From the NCBI RefSeq assembly GCF_001715295.1, contig NZ_MDKB01000003.1:62001-126000 (forward strand): DNA of 64,000 bases, given 5' to 3'. The position numbers and the translations under genes were made by a program. Within the stretch, counting starts at the first letter, position 1, and every line of letters starts with the position of its first letter. The stretch comes from Streptomyces griseus. Its GTDB lineage: Bacteria > Actinomycetota > Actinomycetes > Streptomycetales > Streptomycetaceae. This document shows, piece by piece, positions 1-8,576 of the stretch. Under the pieces are notes generated by a model. It saw only the letters and a program-made list of their open reading frames with translations, was not told where the DNA came from and made no database searches.

Positions 1-1
1 A

Positions 2-1354
2 TGCGACAAGTCGACCCCCGCGCTCCTGATGGGCGCGGCCTCCGTCGACCTGCCGACCGTGTTCGTGCCCGCCGGTCCGATGCTGCCGGGCCACTGGCGC
101 AACGAGGTCCTCGGCTCCGGCACGGACATGTGGAAGTACTGGGACGACAAGCGGGCCGGACTCATCGGCGACTGCGAGATGGCCGAACTGGAGAACGGGC
201 TCGCCCGCTCACCCGGCCACTGCATGACGATGGGCACCGCGTCGACCCTGACGGCCGCCGCCGAGGCGCTGGGCGTCACGGTGCCGGGAGCCTCCTCCAT
301 CCCCGCCGTCGACTCCGGTCACGACCGCATGGCCGTGCAGTCCGGCCTCCGGATCGTCGAACTGGTGTGGCAGCAGCTGACGTTGTCCGAGATCCTCACC
401 GCCGACGCGTACGAGGACGCCGTCGCCACCGTCCTGGCGCTCGGCGGCTCCACCAACGCGGTCATCCACCTGATCGCGATGGCCGGCCGCTCCGGGGTGA
501 AGCTCACCCTGGACGACTTCGACCGCATCGCCCGCACCGTCCCGGTCCTGGCCAACCTCCGCCCCGGCGGGAAGTACCTCATGGAGGACTTCCACTTCGC
601 CGGCGGACTGCCCGGATTCCTGGCCCGGCTCACCGACGTCCTGCACCTGGACCGCCCCACCGTCGCGCACGGCACGATGCGCGAACAGCTCGACGGGGCG
701 CTGGTGCACGACGCCGACGTCATCCGCGAACGGGACAACCCCCTGGCCGAGGAAGGCGGCGTGGCGGTGCTGCGCGGCAACCTGTGCCCCGACGGCGCGG
801 TCATCAAGCACATCGCCGCCGAGCCGCACCTGCTGCGCCACACCGGGCCCGCGGTCGTCTTCGACGACTACCAGGAGATGCAGCGCACCATCAACGACCC
901 CTCCCTGGCCCTCACCGCGGACCACGTGCTGGTGCTGCGCAACGCCGGCCCCAAGGGCGGCCCGGGCATGCCCGAGTACGGCATGCTGCCGATCCCGGAC
1001 TACCTGCTGAAGCAGGGCGTGCGGGACATGGTGCGGATCTCCGACGCCCGGATGAGCGGTACCAGTTACGGCGCGTGCGTCCTGCACGTCGCGCCCGAGT
1101 CCTTCGTCGGCGGGCCGCTCGCGCTGGTCCGCACCGGCGACCTGATCACGCTGGACGTCGAGGCACGGCTGCTCCAGCTCGACGTACCCGACGACGAGCT
1201 GGAGCTGCGCAGGGCCGGGTGGACCGCGCCGCCCGCCCGGTACGGGCGCGGGTACGGGGCCCTCTACCAGGACCAGATCACCCAGGCCGACACCGGATGC
1301 GACTTCGCGTTCCTGTCCCGGCAGGGAGAAGTGCCCGACCCGTACGCGGGCTGA
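2..1354 (+). CDS. IlvD/Edd-family sugar-acid dehydratase, 5' truncated by the window edge
   Basis: The open frame runs from base 2 to a TGA at 1352 and gives 450 residues without a start; the family is about 575 residues long, so roughly 120 N-terminal residues lie outside. The visible part begins with the iron-sulfur motif CDKSTPALLMG, and a second cluster cysteine sits in SPGHCMTMGTAST. These are hallmarks of the dihydroxy-acid/6-phosphogluconate dehydratase family, which removes water from 2,3-dihydroxy acids. The neighbours are a sugar ABC transporter, a GH43 enzyme and, 14 kb on, a 2-oxoglutarate-semialdehyde dehydrogenase. I therefore infer a pentonate (arabinonate or xylonate) dehydratase rather than biosynthetic IlvD. 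The family call is firm; the substrate is inferred. Confidence 0.88.
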   Translation, partial: CDKSTPALLMGAASVDLPTVFVPAGPMLPGHWRNEVLGSGTDMWKYWDDKRAGLIGDCEMAELENGLARSPGHCMTMGTASTLTAAAEALGVTVPGASSIPAVDSGHDRMAVQSGLRIVELVWQQLTLSEILTADAYEDAVATVLALGGSTNAVIHLIAMAGRSGVKLTLDDFDRIARTVPVLANLRPGGKYLMEDFHFAGGLPGFLARLTDVLHLDRPTVAHGTMREQLDGALVHDADVIRERDNPLAEEGGVAVLRGNLCPDGAVIKHIAAEPHLLRHTGPAVVFDDYQEMQRTINDPSLALTADHVLVLRNAGPKGGPGMPEYGMLPIPDYLLKQGVRDMVRISDARMSGTSYGACVLHVAPESFVGGPLALVRTGDLITLDVEARLLQLDVPDDELELRRAGWTAPPARYGRGYGALYQDQITQADTGCDFAFLSRQGEVPDPYAG

Positions 1355-1406
1355 ACCGGGCGAACAGACGTCGGCGCGCCCTTCCGTCCGGGATACCGAA
1401 CGGCAT

Positions 1407-1423
1407 GCGGTAAGCGCTTGCGC
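1407..1423. promoter_or_regulatory. LacI-type operator upstream of the sugar transporter operon
   Basis: The palindrome AAGCGCTT (1412-1419) lies in GCGGTAAGCGCTTGCGC, about 90 bp before the permease start at 1515. It has the central CG and symmetric arms typical of LacI/GalR-family operators controlling sugar uptake. No LacI regulator is encoded in this window. A closely similar palindrome, GAAGCGCTTC, occurs at 13976-13985. Confidence 0.6.
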
Positions 1424-1514
1424 AATGCACCGACCGTACGGCACCTCCAGCACCGACGAGCAGCTCCCGCACCCCCCGCACTGCTCGGCACCTCCCAGAG
1501 ATCGGAGACGCGTC

Positions 1515-2450
1515 ATGGCCCACTCCGCAGCCGTGGCCACACCGCCGCCCGAGGCGAAAGCGCCCAGGCGCCGCTCGGCGACCCCCCGCCGCCTGCCGTA
1601 TCTGCTGATAGCGCCCGCGGGCCTGCTGATGCTGGGCTTCATCGCCTACCCCGTGCTCAGCGTCTTCTACTACAGCCTGCAGAACTACAACGTCACCAAG
1701 CCGTGGCGGAACGGCTTCGCCGGACTCGACAACTTCACCCGGGTCTTCACCGAGGACGACCAGTTCTGGTCGACGCTCGGCTTCAGCGCCCAGTGGGTCT
1801 TCACCCAGGTCACCCTCCAACTGGCGCTCGGACTCGCGCTCGCGCTGATCGTCAACCAGACCTTCGTCGGCCGGGGCATCTCGCGGGCCATGGTCTTCTC
1901 GCCCTGGGCCGTCTCCGGCGTCCTCACCAGCACCATCTGGATCCTGCTCTACAACTCCTCGACCGGCTTCAGCCGCTACCTCGCGGACGCCGGCATCGGT
2001 GAGTACGGGACCTCGGTGCTCTCGGACACCGGAACCGTCTTCTGGGCGGCGACCGTCTCCGAACTCTGGCGCGGCGTCCCCTTCTTCGCCATCCTCATCC
2101 TCGCCGACCTGCAGTCGGTCTCCAAGGAGCTGTACGAGGCGGCGTCGGTCGACGGCGCCGGCCGGCTGCGGCAGTTCTTCCACATCACGCTGCCCCACCT
2201 GCGCGACGCGATCATCCTGGCGACGCTGCTGCGCGGGGTGTGGGAGTTCAACAACGTCGACCTGCTCTACACCCTCACCGGCGGGGGGCCGGCCGGGGAG
2301 ACCACCACCCTGCCGCTCTACGTCGCCAACACCGGCATCGAGGGCCACGACTTCGGATACGCCTCCGCGCTCACCACCGTCGCCTTCGTGATCCTCCTCT
2401 TCTGCTCGATCGTCTATCTGCGCCTGAGCAAGTTCGGAGGCGAAAAGTGA
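1515..2450 (+). CDS. Sugar ABC transporter permease, MalF type
   Basis: This 311-residue inner-membrane protein has six predicted membrane segments starting with LPYLLIAPAGLLMLGF. It carries the EAA loop (YEAASVDGAGRLRQF, then LPHL) that docks on the transport ATPase. It would form the translocation pore with the next gene and receive sugar from the lipoprotein at 6986. The ATG at 1515 is chosen over an in-frame ATG at 1425 because GGAG lies just upstream and the earlier residues look non-coding. The gene ends in a GTGA overlap with the second permease. No ATPase gene is present; Streptomyces CUT1 systems commonly share MsiK. Confidence 0.92.
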   Translation: MAHSAAVATPPPEAKAPRRRSATPRRLPYLLIAPAGLLMLGFIAYPVLSVFYYSLQNYNVTKPWRNGFAGLDNFTRVFTEDDQFWSTLGFSAQWVFTQVTLQLALGLALALIVNQTFVGRGISRAMVFSPWAVSGVLTSTIWILLYNSSTGFSRYLADAGIGEYGTSVLSDTGTVFWAATVSELWRGVPFFAILILADLQSVSKELYEAASVDGAGRLRQFFHITLPHLRDAIILATLLRGVWEFNNVDLLYTLTGGGPAGETTTLPLYVANTGIEGHDFGYASALTTVAFVILLFCSIVYLRLSKFGGEK

Positions 2451-3364
2451 CCGCCGCCCTCGCGGAGAAGAACCGCGCCCGCACGCCGCAGCCGTCCACG
2501 CGGCACGCCGGCCCGCCGCCCGACTCGCACCGCCGCACCCGTCGCGAACGCTCCTTCGACGACGTACCGCGCTGGCAGATCTACGTGCCGCTCGGCGTCT
2601 ACCTCCTCTTCACGCTCATCCCGTTCTACTGGATGTTCCTCTTCGCCGTCCGGCCCGCCGGGTCCACCTCGCTGGTCCCGTGGCCGATGACGGGGGAGCA
2701 CTTCTCCAAGGTCTGGAACGAGCGGAGCTTCGCCGTCTTCTTCCAGAACAGCATGATCGTCGGCGTCTGCACGCTGATCGCCACGACCCTGGTCGCGCTG
2801 GCCGGCGGATACGCCCTGGCCCGGTTCGACTTCAAGATCAAGGGCGCCTTCATGCTGGCGCTGCTCTGCTCGCAGTTCATCCCGGGCGCGCTGATGCTCG
2901 TACCGCTCTTCGAGATCTTCAAGAACCTCCAGATGATCAACTCGCTGGGCAGCGTCGTCATCGCCGAGACCGTCTTCCAGCTCCCCCTGTCGATCATCCT
3001 GATCAGCGGATTCATCAAGAACGTGCCGGTCTCGCTCGAGGAGGCCGCCTGGGTGGACGGCTGCTCCCGCTTCAAGGCCTTCTGCGCGGTCGTGCTCCCG
3101 CTGCTGCGGCCGGGGCTGATCGCCGTCGGCTCCTTCGCCTTCGTGCACAGCTGGAACCACTTCCTGTTCGCCCTGATGTTCCTCAGCGAGCAGGACAAGC
3201 AGACGATCCCGGTCGGCCTCAACACCCTGATCGGCGCGGACAGCGTCGACCTCGGGGCGCTGGCCGCGGGCGGAGTCATCGCCGCCGTCCCCGTGGTGAT
3301 CGTCTTCGCGTTCATCCAGAAGTGGCTCATCACCGGCTTCAGCGCCGGCGCCGTGAAGGGATGA
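2447..3364 (+). CDS. Sugar ABC transporter permease, MalG type
   Basis: This 305-residue membrane permease starts at a GTG overlapping the previous stop, with GGAGG at 2436-2440. About 40 hydrophilic residues precede the first membrane segment (IYVPLGVYLLFTLIPFYWMF). The EAA motif is LEEAAWVDGCSRFKAFC, followed by LPLL. It pairs with the MalF-type permease. The stop overlaps the ATG of the oxidoreductase, so this whole set is likely translated as one coupled unit. It matches the CUT1 family, whose substrates are oligosaccharides or monosaccharides; an arabinose- or xylose-containing product is plausible from the neighbouring GH43 enzyme. Confidence 0.92.
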   Translation: MTAALAEKNRARTPQPSTRHAGPPPDSHRRTRRERSFDDVPRWQIYVPLGVYLLFTLIPFYWMFLFAVRPAGSTSLVPWPMTGEHFSKVWNERSFAVFFQNSMIVGVCTLIATTLVALAGGYALARFDFKIKGAFMLALLCSQFIPGALMLVPLFEIFKNLQMINSLGSVVIAETVFQLPLSIILISGFIKNVPVSLEEAAWVDGCSRFKAFCAVVLPLLRPGLIAVGSFAFVHSWNHFLFALMFLSEQDKQTIPVGLNTLIGADSVDLGALAAGGVIAAVPVVIVFAFIQKWLITGFSAGAVKG

Positions 3365-4551
3365 CCCGGATGCGGACACATGACACCACCTCACCCCTCC
3401 CGATCGTCCTCGCGGGCGCCCGGGGCCACGGACGCTGGCACCTCACCAACATCCGCCGGCTCCAGAACCAGGGCCTCGTCCGGCTCGTCGGCGTGTGCGA
3501 GCTGAACCCGCTGACCGACGGCGAGCTGGCGGCCTTCGCCGGAGAACCGCCCGCGCAGTCGTCCGACCTCGGCTCCCTGCTCGACTCCACGGGGGCCCGC
3601 GCCGCCGTCATCTGCACCCCCATCCCCACCCACACCGAGCTGGCCCTGGCCGCCGCCGCCCGCGGGGTCCACCTCCTCCTGGAGAAGCCGCCGGCCGCCA
3701 CCTGGGCCGATTACGCCCGCATGGCCGACGGCGTACGGGAGGCGGGTATCGCCTGCCAGATCGGCTTCCAGTCCTTCGGCTCGCACGCCGTCCCGGCCAT
3801 CAGGGAACTCGTGGGCGCCGGAGCCATCGGCACCGTACGGGGCATCGGCGCCGCCGGAGCCTGGGTCCGCGACGACGCCTACTTCCGGCGGGCGCCCTGG
3901 GCCGGGCGCCGCCGGATGGACGGCACCGACGTCGTCGACGGCGTCCTCACCAACCCGCTCGCACACGCGGTGGCCACCGCGCTCGAACTCGCGGACCGGG
4001 GGAGGGCCGAGGACGTGGCGTACATCGAGACCGAACTCTTCCGCGCCCACGACATCGAGGCCGACGACACCAGCTGCGTCCGCGTCACCACCGAGGACGG
4101 TCCGCCGGTCACCGCCGCCGTCACCCTCTGCGCCGAGCGGGCCGACGAGCCGTACGTCATCGTCCACGGCGACCGGGGCCGCGTCACCTTCTGGTACAAG
4201 CAGGACCGGGTCCTCGTCCAGCGCGCCGGACACGGCCCCGAGGAGGCGGTGCACGGGCGCACCGATCTCCTGGAGAACCTCGTCGGCCACCTGGCCGACG
4301 GCACCCCGCTGCTCGTACCGCCGCACCGCACCGGCGCGTTCATGCGGGTCGTCGAAGCCGTACGGACCGCGCCCGAGCCCACCCCGCTGCCCGCCGAGGC
4401 CTGGTACACCGAACCGGCCACCGCCGGGACCGGCGTGCGGCGCGTCGTACGCGGTGTCGACGGGCTGGTCGCCGCGGGCGCCGACACCCTCACCCTCTTC
4501 TCCGAACTCGGCGCCTCCTGGGCGCGACCCAGCGAGGTGAGCACCCCGTGA
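3361..4551 (+). CDS. Gfo/Idh/MocA-family NAD(P)-dependent oxidoreductase
   Basis: This 396-residue cytoplasmic protein has an N-terminal Rossmann fold (IVLAGARGHGRWH, residues 15-27) and the family motif EKP at residues 108-110 holding the catalytic lysine. The C-terminal half is the alpha/beta substrate domain. Such enzymes oxidise or epimerise sugars and sugar derivatives with NAD(P). It overlaps the permease by ATGA and the DUF6807 gene by GTGA. Within this operon it probably oxidises an imported sugar toward the acid used by the dehydratase at the left edge. The exact substrate cannot be read from sequence. A second in-frame ATG three codons in (3370) is an equally possible start. Confidence 0.88.
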   Translation: MTRMRTHDTTSPLPIVLAGARGHGRWHLTNIRRLQNQGLVRLVGVCELNPLTDGELAAFAGEPPAQSSDLGSLLDSTGARAAVICTPIPTHTELALAAAARGVHLLLEKPPAATWADYARMADGVREAGIACQIGFQSFGSHAVPAIRELVGAGAIGTVRGIGAAGAWVRDDAYFRRAPWAGRRRMDGTDVVDGVLTNPLAHAVATALELADRGRAEDVAYIETELFRAHDIEADDTSCVRVTTEDGPPVTAAVTLCAERADEPYVIVHGDRGRVTFWYKQDRVLVQRAGHGPEEAVHGRTDLLENLVGHLADGTPLLVPPHRTGAFMRVVEAVRTAPEPTPLPAEAWYTEPATAGTGVRRVVRGVDGLVAAGADTLTLFSELGASWARPSEVSTP

Positions 4552-5372
4552 CCACCGCACTTCTCAGCTGCGCCGGACGCCCCGTCGGCCGTTACGGCTA
4601 CGGGTCCGGGACGGACGGCCGTCCCTACCTCCACCCCGTCACCACCCTCGCGGGCATCCCCGTGACCGAGGAACGCCCCGCCGACCACCTCCACCACCTG
4701 GGCGTCTCCGTCGCCGTCCCCGACGTGGCCGGGCACAACTTCTGGGGAGGCAGGACCTTCGTCCGCGGCCAGGGACCCACCGAGCTCGACAACCACGGTG
4801 TCCAGCGCCACCGGGGCTGGAAACTCCGTGACCCGGACGGCTTCGTCCAGGAGCTCGGCTGGCAGGCCGGCGGGACCGAGCTCCTGCGCGAGCACCGCAC
4901 CGTCGCCGTCGGTGAACTCTCCCCCACCGCCTGGGTCCTGGACCTCTCCTTCTCCCTCACCAACCGGGGCACCACCGCCCTGTCCCTCGGCAGCCCCGCC
5001 ACCAACGGCCGCCCCGGCGCCGGATACGGCGGCTTCTTCTGGCGCGCCCCCAAGGAGGCCGCCGCCCCGGCCGTCTTCACCGACACCCGCGAGGGCGAGG
5101 AGGCGGTGCACGGCGCCCCGGCCGACTGGCTGGCCCTGGCCGGTGACGGCTGGACCCTCGTCTTCGCCGGCGCGACCGAGGAGACCCGGCGCGACCCGTG
5201 GTTCGTACGGACCACCGAGTACCCCGGAGTCGGTTCCTCCCTCGCCGCCGACCGGCGGCTGCCCGTCGAGGCGGGGTCCACCGTGGTGCGGCGGATCGTC
5301 ACCGTCGTCGCGGACGGCCGGCTCGACCGGGACACCGCCGCCGCGTACGTCCGCAAGGTGGTGACCGCGTGA
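4548..5372 (+). CDS. DUF6807 (PmoA-like) family protein
   Basis: This 274-residue protein with no signal peptide begins at a GTG overlapping the previous TGA. It matches the beta-sandwich family annotated as DUF6807 or PmoA-like: a His-rich strand (DHLHHLGVSVAV), then NFWGGRTF, and GGFFWRAP in the second half. Biochemical function is not established. The family often lies beside Gfo/Idh oxidoreductases and glycosidases in carbohydrate loci, as here, where a role on a sugar or sugar-acid intermediate is likely. It is flanked on both sides by 4-bp start/stop overlaps, so its dosage is tied to the operon. Confidence 0.8.
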   Translation: MTTALLSCAGRPVGRYGYGSGTDGRPYLHPVTTLAGIPVTEERPADHLHHLGVSVAVPDVAGHNFWGGRTFVRGQGPTELDNHGVQRHRGWKLRDPDGFVQELGWQAGGTELLREHRTVAVGELSPTAWVLDLSFSLTNRGTTALSLGSPATNGRPGAGYGGFFWRAPKEAAAPAVFTDTREGEEAVHGAPADWLALAGDGWTLVFAGATEETRRDPWFVRTTEYPGVGSSLAADRRLPVEAGSTVVRRIVTVVADGRLDRDTAAAYVRKVVTA

Positions 5373-6904
5373 GCGCGCCGCCGGAGCTCCCCGCCGCCGA
5401 CCTCGGGGACGGCACCTACCGCAACCCCGTCCTCGGCGCCGACTGGTCCGACCCGGACGTCGTGCGGGTCGGCGAGGACTACTACCTCACCGCGTCCAGC
5501 TTCGGCCGTGTCCCCGGACTGCCGCTCCTGCACTCCCGCGACCTGGTCAACTGGACGCTCGTCGGCCACGCCCTCGACCGGCTGGAGCCGGCGGCCGACT
5601 TCGCGGTGCCCCGTCACGACTGCGGGGTGTGGGCCCCCTCCCTGCGCCACCACGCCGGACGCTTCTGGATCTTCTGGGGCGACCCCGACCACGGCATCCA
5701 GCAGGTCAACGCCCGGGACATCCGGGGCCCGTGGACCGCTCCCCACCTGGTCAAGGCGGGAAAGGGAATGATCGACCCCTGCCCGCTGTGGGACGAGGAG
5801 ACCGGCGAGGCCTACCTCGTCCACGCCTGGGCCAGATCCCGCTCCGGCATCAAGAACCGGCTCACCGGCCACCGGATGAGCCCGGACGGGCAAGAACTCC
5901 TCGACGAGGGCGCGACGCTCGTCGACGCCGACGCGATCCCGGGCTGGTTCACCCTGGAGGGCCCCAAGCTCTACCGGCACGACGGCTACTTCTGGATCCT
6001 CGCCCCCGCCGGGGGAGTGGAGACGGGGTGGCAGGGCGCCTTCCGCTCGCGGGAGTTCGCCGGCCCGTACGAGGAGCGGGTCGTCCTGGCCCAGGGCCGT
6101 ACCGACGTCAACGGACCGCACCAGGGCGGCTGGGTCAGGACCGCCGGGGGCGAGGACTGGTTCCTCCACTTCCAGGCCCGCGGCGCCTACGGCCGGGTGG
6201 TCCACCTCCAGCCGATGCGGTGGGAGGGCGGCTGGCCGGTCATCGGCGACGAGGGCGAACCCGTCCTGGTCCATCCCAAGCCGAAGGCCCCCGAGCAGGC
6301 CGTCGAAGTGCCCGCCTCCGGTGACGGCTTCCCCGGGGGACGCCACGGCAGGCAGTGGCAGTGGACGGCCAACCCCCGGCCCGGCTGGACGGTCGAGCAC
6401 GCGGGTGACGGGCTGCGGCTCAGCTGCGTACGGACCGCGTACGCGCACGACCTGCGGGCCCTGCCCAACGTCCTCGTGCAACGGCTGCCCGCCGAGGAGT
6501 TCACCGTCGAGACGGGTCTCACCCTGCACAGCGGGGAACCGGGGGCCAAGGCCGGCCTCGCCGTCCTCGGCGACGCCTTCTCGTGGATCGGCCTGGAGGT
6601 AGGTGAGGACGGGGCGGCCCGGCTCGTCCACCGCTTCGCCGAGGCCGTCGCCGAGCACGAGCGGGACGCGGCACACCCCCGCCCCGTCCCCGGATCCGGG
6701 GTGCGGCTGCGCGTCGAGGTCACCCGGGGCGCCCGCTGCCGCTTCTTCGCCGACACCGGCGACGGCTTCCGCCCTTCGGGCCAGGTCTTCGCCGCCACCC
6801 CCTGGCGCTGGGTCGGCGCCCTGCTCGGCCTCTTCGCCACCGCGCCGGACGGTACGGGACCCTCCGGCACGGCCGGCTTCACCGCGTTCCGCACCGGCCG
6901 CTGA
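5369..6904 (+). CDS. Glycoside hydrolase family 43 (beta-xylosidase/arabinofuranosidase type)
   Basis: This 511-residue protein lacks a signal peptide, so it probably acts inside the cell on imported oligosaccharides. The five-bladed propeller spans about residues 15-305. The catalytic triad is visible: base D28 in DWSDPDV, pKa-modulating D136 in GKGMIDPCPLW and acid E197 in FTLEGPKLYR. Residues from about 320 on form a concanavalin-like C-terminal domain common in GH43 xylosidases. The GTG start overlaps the DUF6807 stop. It is the last gene of the overlapping set; 81 bp separate it from the binding protein. Xylose versus arabinose specificity cannot be decided here. Confidence 0.9.
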   Translation: MSAPPELPAADLGDGTYRNPVLGADWSDPDVVRVGEDYYLTASSFGRVPGLPLLHSRDLVNWTLVGHALDRLEPAADFAVPRHDCGVWAPSLRHHAGRFWIFWGDPDHGIQQVNARDIRGPWTAPHLVKAGKGMIDPCPLWDEETGEAYLVHAWARSRSGIKNRLTGHRMSPDGQELLDEGATLVDADAIPGWFTLEGPKLYRHDGYFWILAPAGGVETGWQGAFRSREFAGPYEERVVLAQGRTDVNGPHQGGWVRTAGGEDWFLHFQARGAYGRVVHLQPMRWEGGWPVIGDEGEPVLVHPKPKAPEQAVEVPASGDGFPGGRHGRQWQWTANPRPGWTVEHAGDGLRLSCVRTAYAHDLRALPNVLVQRLPAEEFTVETGLTLHSGEPGAKAGLAVLGDAFSWIGLEVGEDGAARLVHRFAEAVAEHERDAAHPRPVPGSGVRLRVEVTRGARCRFFADTGDGFRPSGQVFAATPWRWVGALLGLFATAPDGTGPSGTAGFTAFRTGR

Positions 6905-6985
6905 CGGCACGGCCCACGGACGTACGGACCAGCACCTGCGACACCAGCGATTCCACCGACAAGCACCGAGAGAGAAGAGCCGACG

Positions 6986-8320
6986 ATGACCATCTCGAAG
7001 ACCCAGCGGGGGCGTGCCGCGGCCGCGGTGTCCCTGACGGCGGTACTCGCCCTGACGGCCACCGCATGCGGTGACGACGGCAGCAGCACGGGCACCGAGG
7101 GCAGCGGCAAGGGCGAGATCACCTTCTGGGACAACAACGGCGGTCCGCGGACCGCCGTCTGGACCGAGATCATCAAGGACTTCGAGAAGAAGTACCCGGA
7201 CATCAAGGTCACGTACGTCCCGATCCCGATCGCCGACGTCCAGTCCAAGTACGACACCGCCATCGCGGGCGGCGGTCTGCCCGACGTGGGCGGGGTCGGG
7301 ACCGCCTACCTCGCCAACATCGTGGCGCAGGAGGCCCTGGAACCCCTCAACAAGCGGCTCGAGGACTCGCCGCTGAAGGGCAAGCTCGTCGAGGGCATGG
7401 TCGAGAGCGTCAGGGCCGCGGCCGGCCGGGGCGACGACATGTACTCCATGCCGACCTCCGCGAACAACGGCGCCCTCTGGTACCGCACCGACCTGTTCGC
7501 GCAGGCGAAGCTGGACCCGCCCACCACCTGGCCCAAGTTCTACGAGGCCGCCGAGAAGCTCACCGACGCCAGGAAGAACAAGTTCGGCTACACCATCCGC
7601 GGCGGCGCGGGCTCCATAGCCCAGGCGCTGGACGCGATCTACGGGCAGACCGGCATCACCGAGTTCTGGGACGGCGACAAGACGACGCTCAACGACCCGA
7701 AGAACGTCGCCGCGCTGGAGAAGTACGCCGGCCTCTTCAAGAGGACGACCCCCGCCGCCGACGTCAACAACGACTTCACCAAGATGGTCGCCCAGTGGGA
7801 CACCGGCACCATCGGGATGCTCAGCCACAACCTCGGCTCCTACCAGGACCATGTGAAGGCCCTCGGCGAGGACAAGTTCGCCGGCATCCCGGCGCCCATC
7901 GGGGAGGGCGGCACCCGGGTGCAGGTCTCCAACCCGGTGGACGGGCTCGGACTGTTCCGCAGCAGCAAGAACAAGAACGCCGCCTGGAAGTTCATCGAGT
8001 TCGCGGCCTCGCACGAGTCCAACAGCAAGTGGAACGAGTCGGCGGGCGCCATCCCGGCCAACACCGAAGCGGCCAAGGACCCGTGGATCAGCAAGTCCGA
8101 GCCGACCGCGCTCGCCGCGAAGGCCCTCACGGACGGCTCCACCAAGATCGTCGACCTGCCGTACTACCTGCCCGACTGGAACAACATCAGCAAGGCCGAC
8201 AACGAGCCGGAGTTCCAGAAGGTGCTGCTCGGCAAGACCACGGCCAAGGCGTTCCTCGACAAGATGGCCGACGAGCTGAACGCGGCCCAGAAGGAGTGGT
8301 CCGAACTCGGCAACGGCTGA
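6986..8320 (+). CDS. Sugar ABC transporter substrate-binding lipoprotein
   Basis: This 444-residue exported lipoprotein has a positively charged N-terminus, a hydrophobic stretch and a lipobox LTATAC with the lipidated cysteine at residue 28. The mature part begins with a Gly/Ser linker, then ITFWDNNGG, typical of family 1 solute-binding proteins. It would deliver sugar to the MalF/MalG permeases at 1515-3364. A purine-rich ribosome site (GAGAGAAGAG) precedes the ATG. Unusually for CUT1 operons, the binding protein is the distal rather than the proximal gene. Two hairpins follow the stop. Confidence 0.93.
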   Translation: MTISKTQRGRAAAAVSLTAVLALTATACGDDGSSTGTEGSGKGEITFWDNNGGPRTAVWTEIIKDFEKKYPDIKVTYVPIPIADVQSKYDTAIAGGGLPDVGGVGTAYLANIVAQEALEPLNKRLEDSPLKGKLVEGMVESVRAAAGRGDDMYSMPTSANNGALWYRTDLFAQAKLDPPTTWPKFYEAAEKLTDARKNKFGYTIRGGAGSIAQALDAIYGQTGITEFWDGDKTTLNDPKNVAALEKYAGLFKRTTPAADVNNDFTKMVAQWDTGTIGMLSHNLGSYQDHVKALGEDKFAGIPAPIGEGGTRVQVSNPVDGLGLFRSSKNKNAAWKFIEFAASHESNSKWNESAGAIPANTEAAKDPWISKSEPTALAAKALTDGSTKIVDLPYYLPDWNNISKADNEPEFQKVLLGKTTAKAFLDKMADELNAAQKEWSELGNG

Positions 8321-8321
8321 C

Positions 8322-8399
8322 CCGGCCGTCCCGTCACGGCCGGAACCCCGGTGACCGGGGGACCGGCGGCGGTTCGGGTCGCGCCCCGCCGCCGGTCCC
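8322..8399 (+). terminator. Tandem terminator hairpins after the binding protein gene
   Basis: The first hairpin has arms CCGGCCGT (8322-8329) and ACGGCCGG (8336-8343). The second is stronger: a perfect 14-bp stem at 8359-8372 and 8386-8399 with a 13-nt loop. Neither has a long U tract, which is normal in Streptomyces. Together they separate the transporter operon from the pectate lyase gene. Confidence 0.75.
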
Positions 8400-8576
8400 T
8401 CTCCCCGCACGCCCCGCGCGGACGCCCCACGAGAGAGGCGGACCCCCGTGTCACTCACCCCCCGGACGGTGAGCAGCACGGGCTCCGCCCGGCGGGCGCG
8501 GGCGCCCCGAGCGGCAGGGTCCCACCTGCCACCCGTCCCCACCGCACCTTTTCCGAACGACAGTTGAGGATTCGCC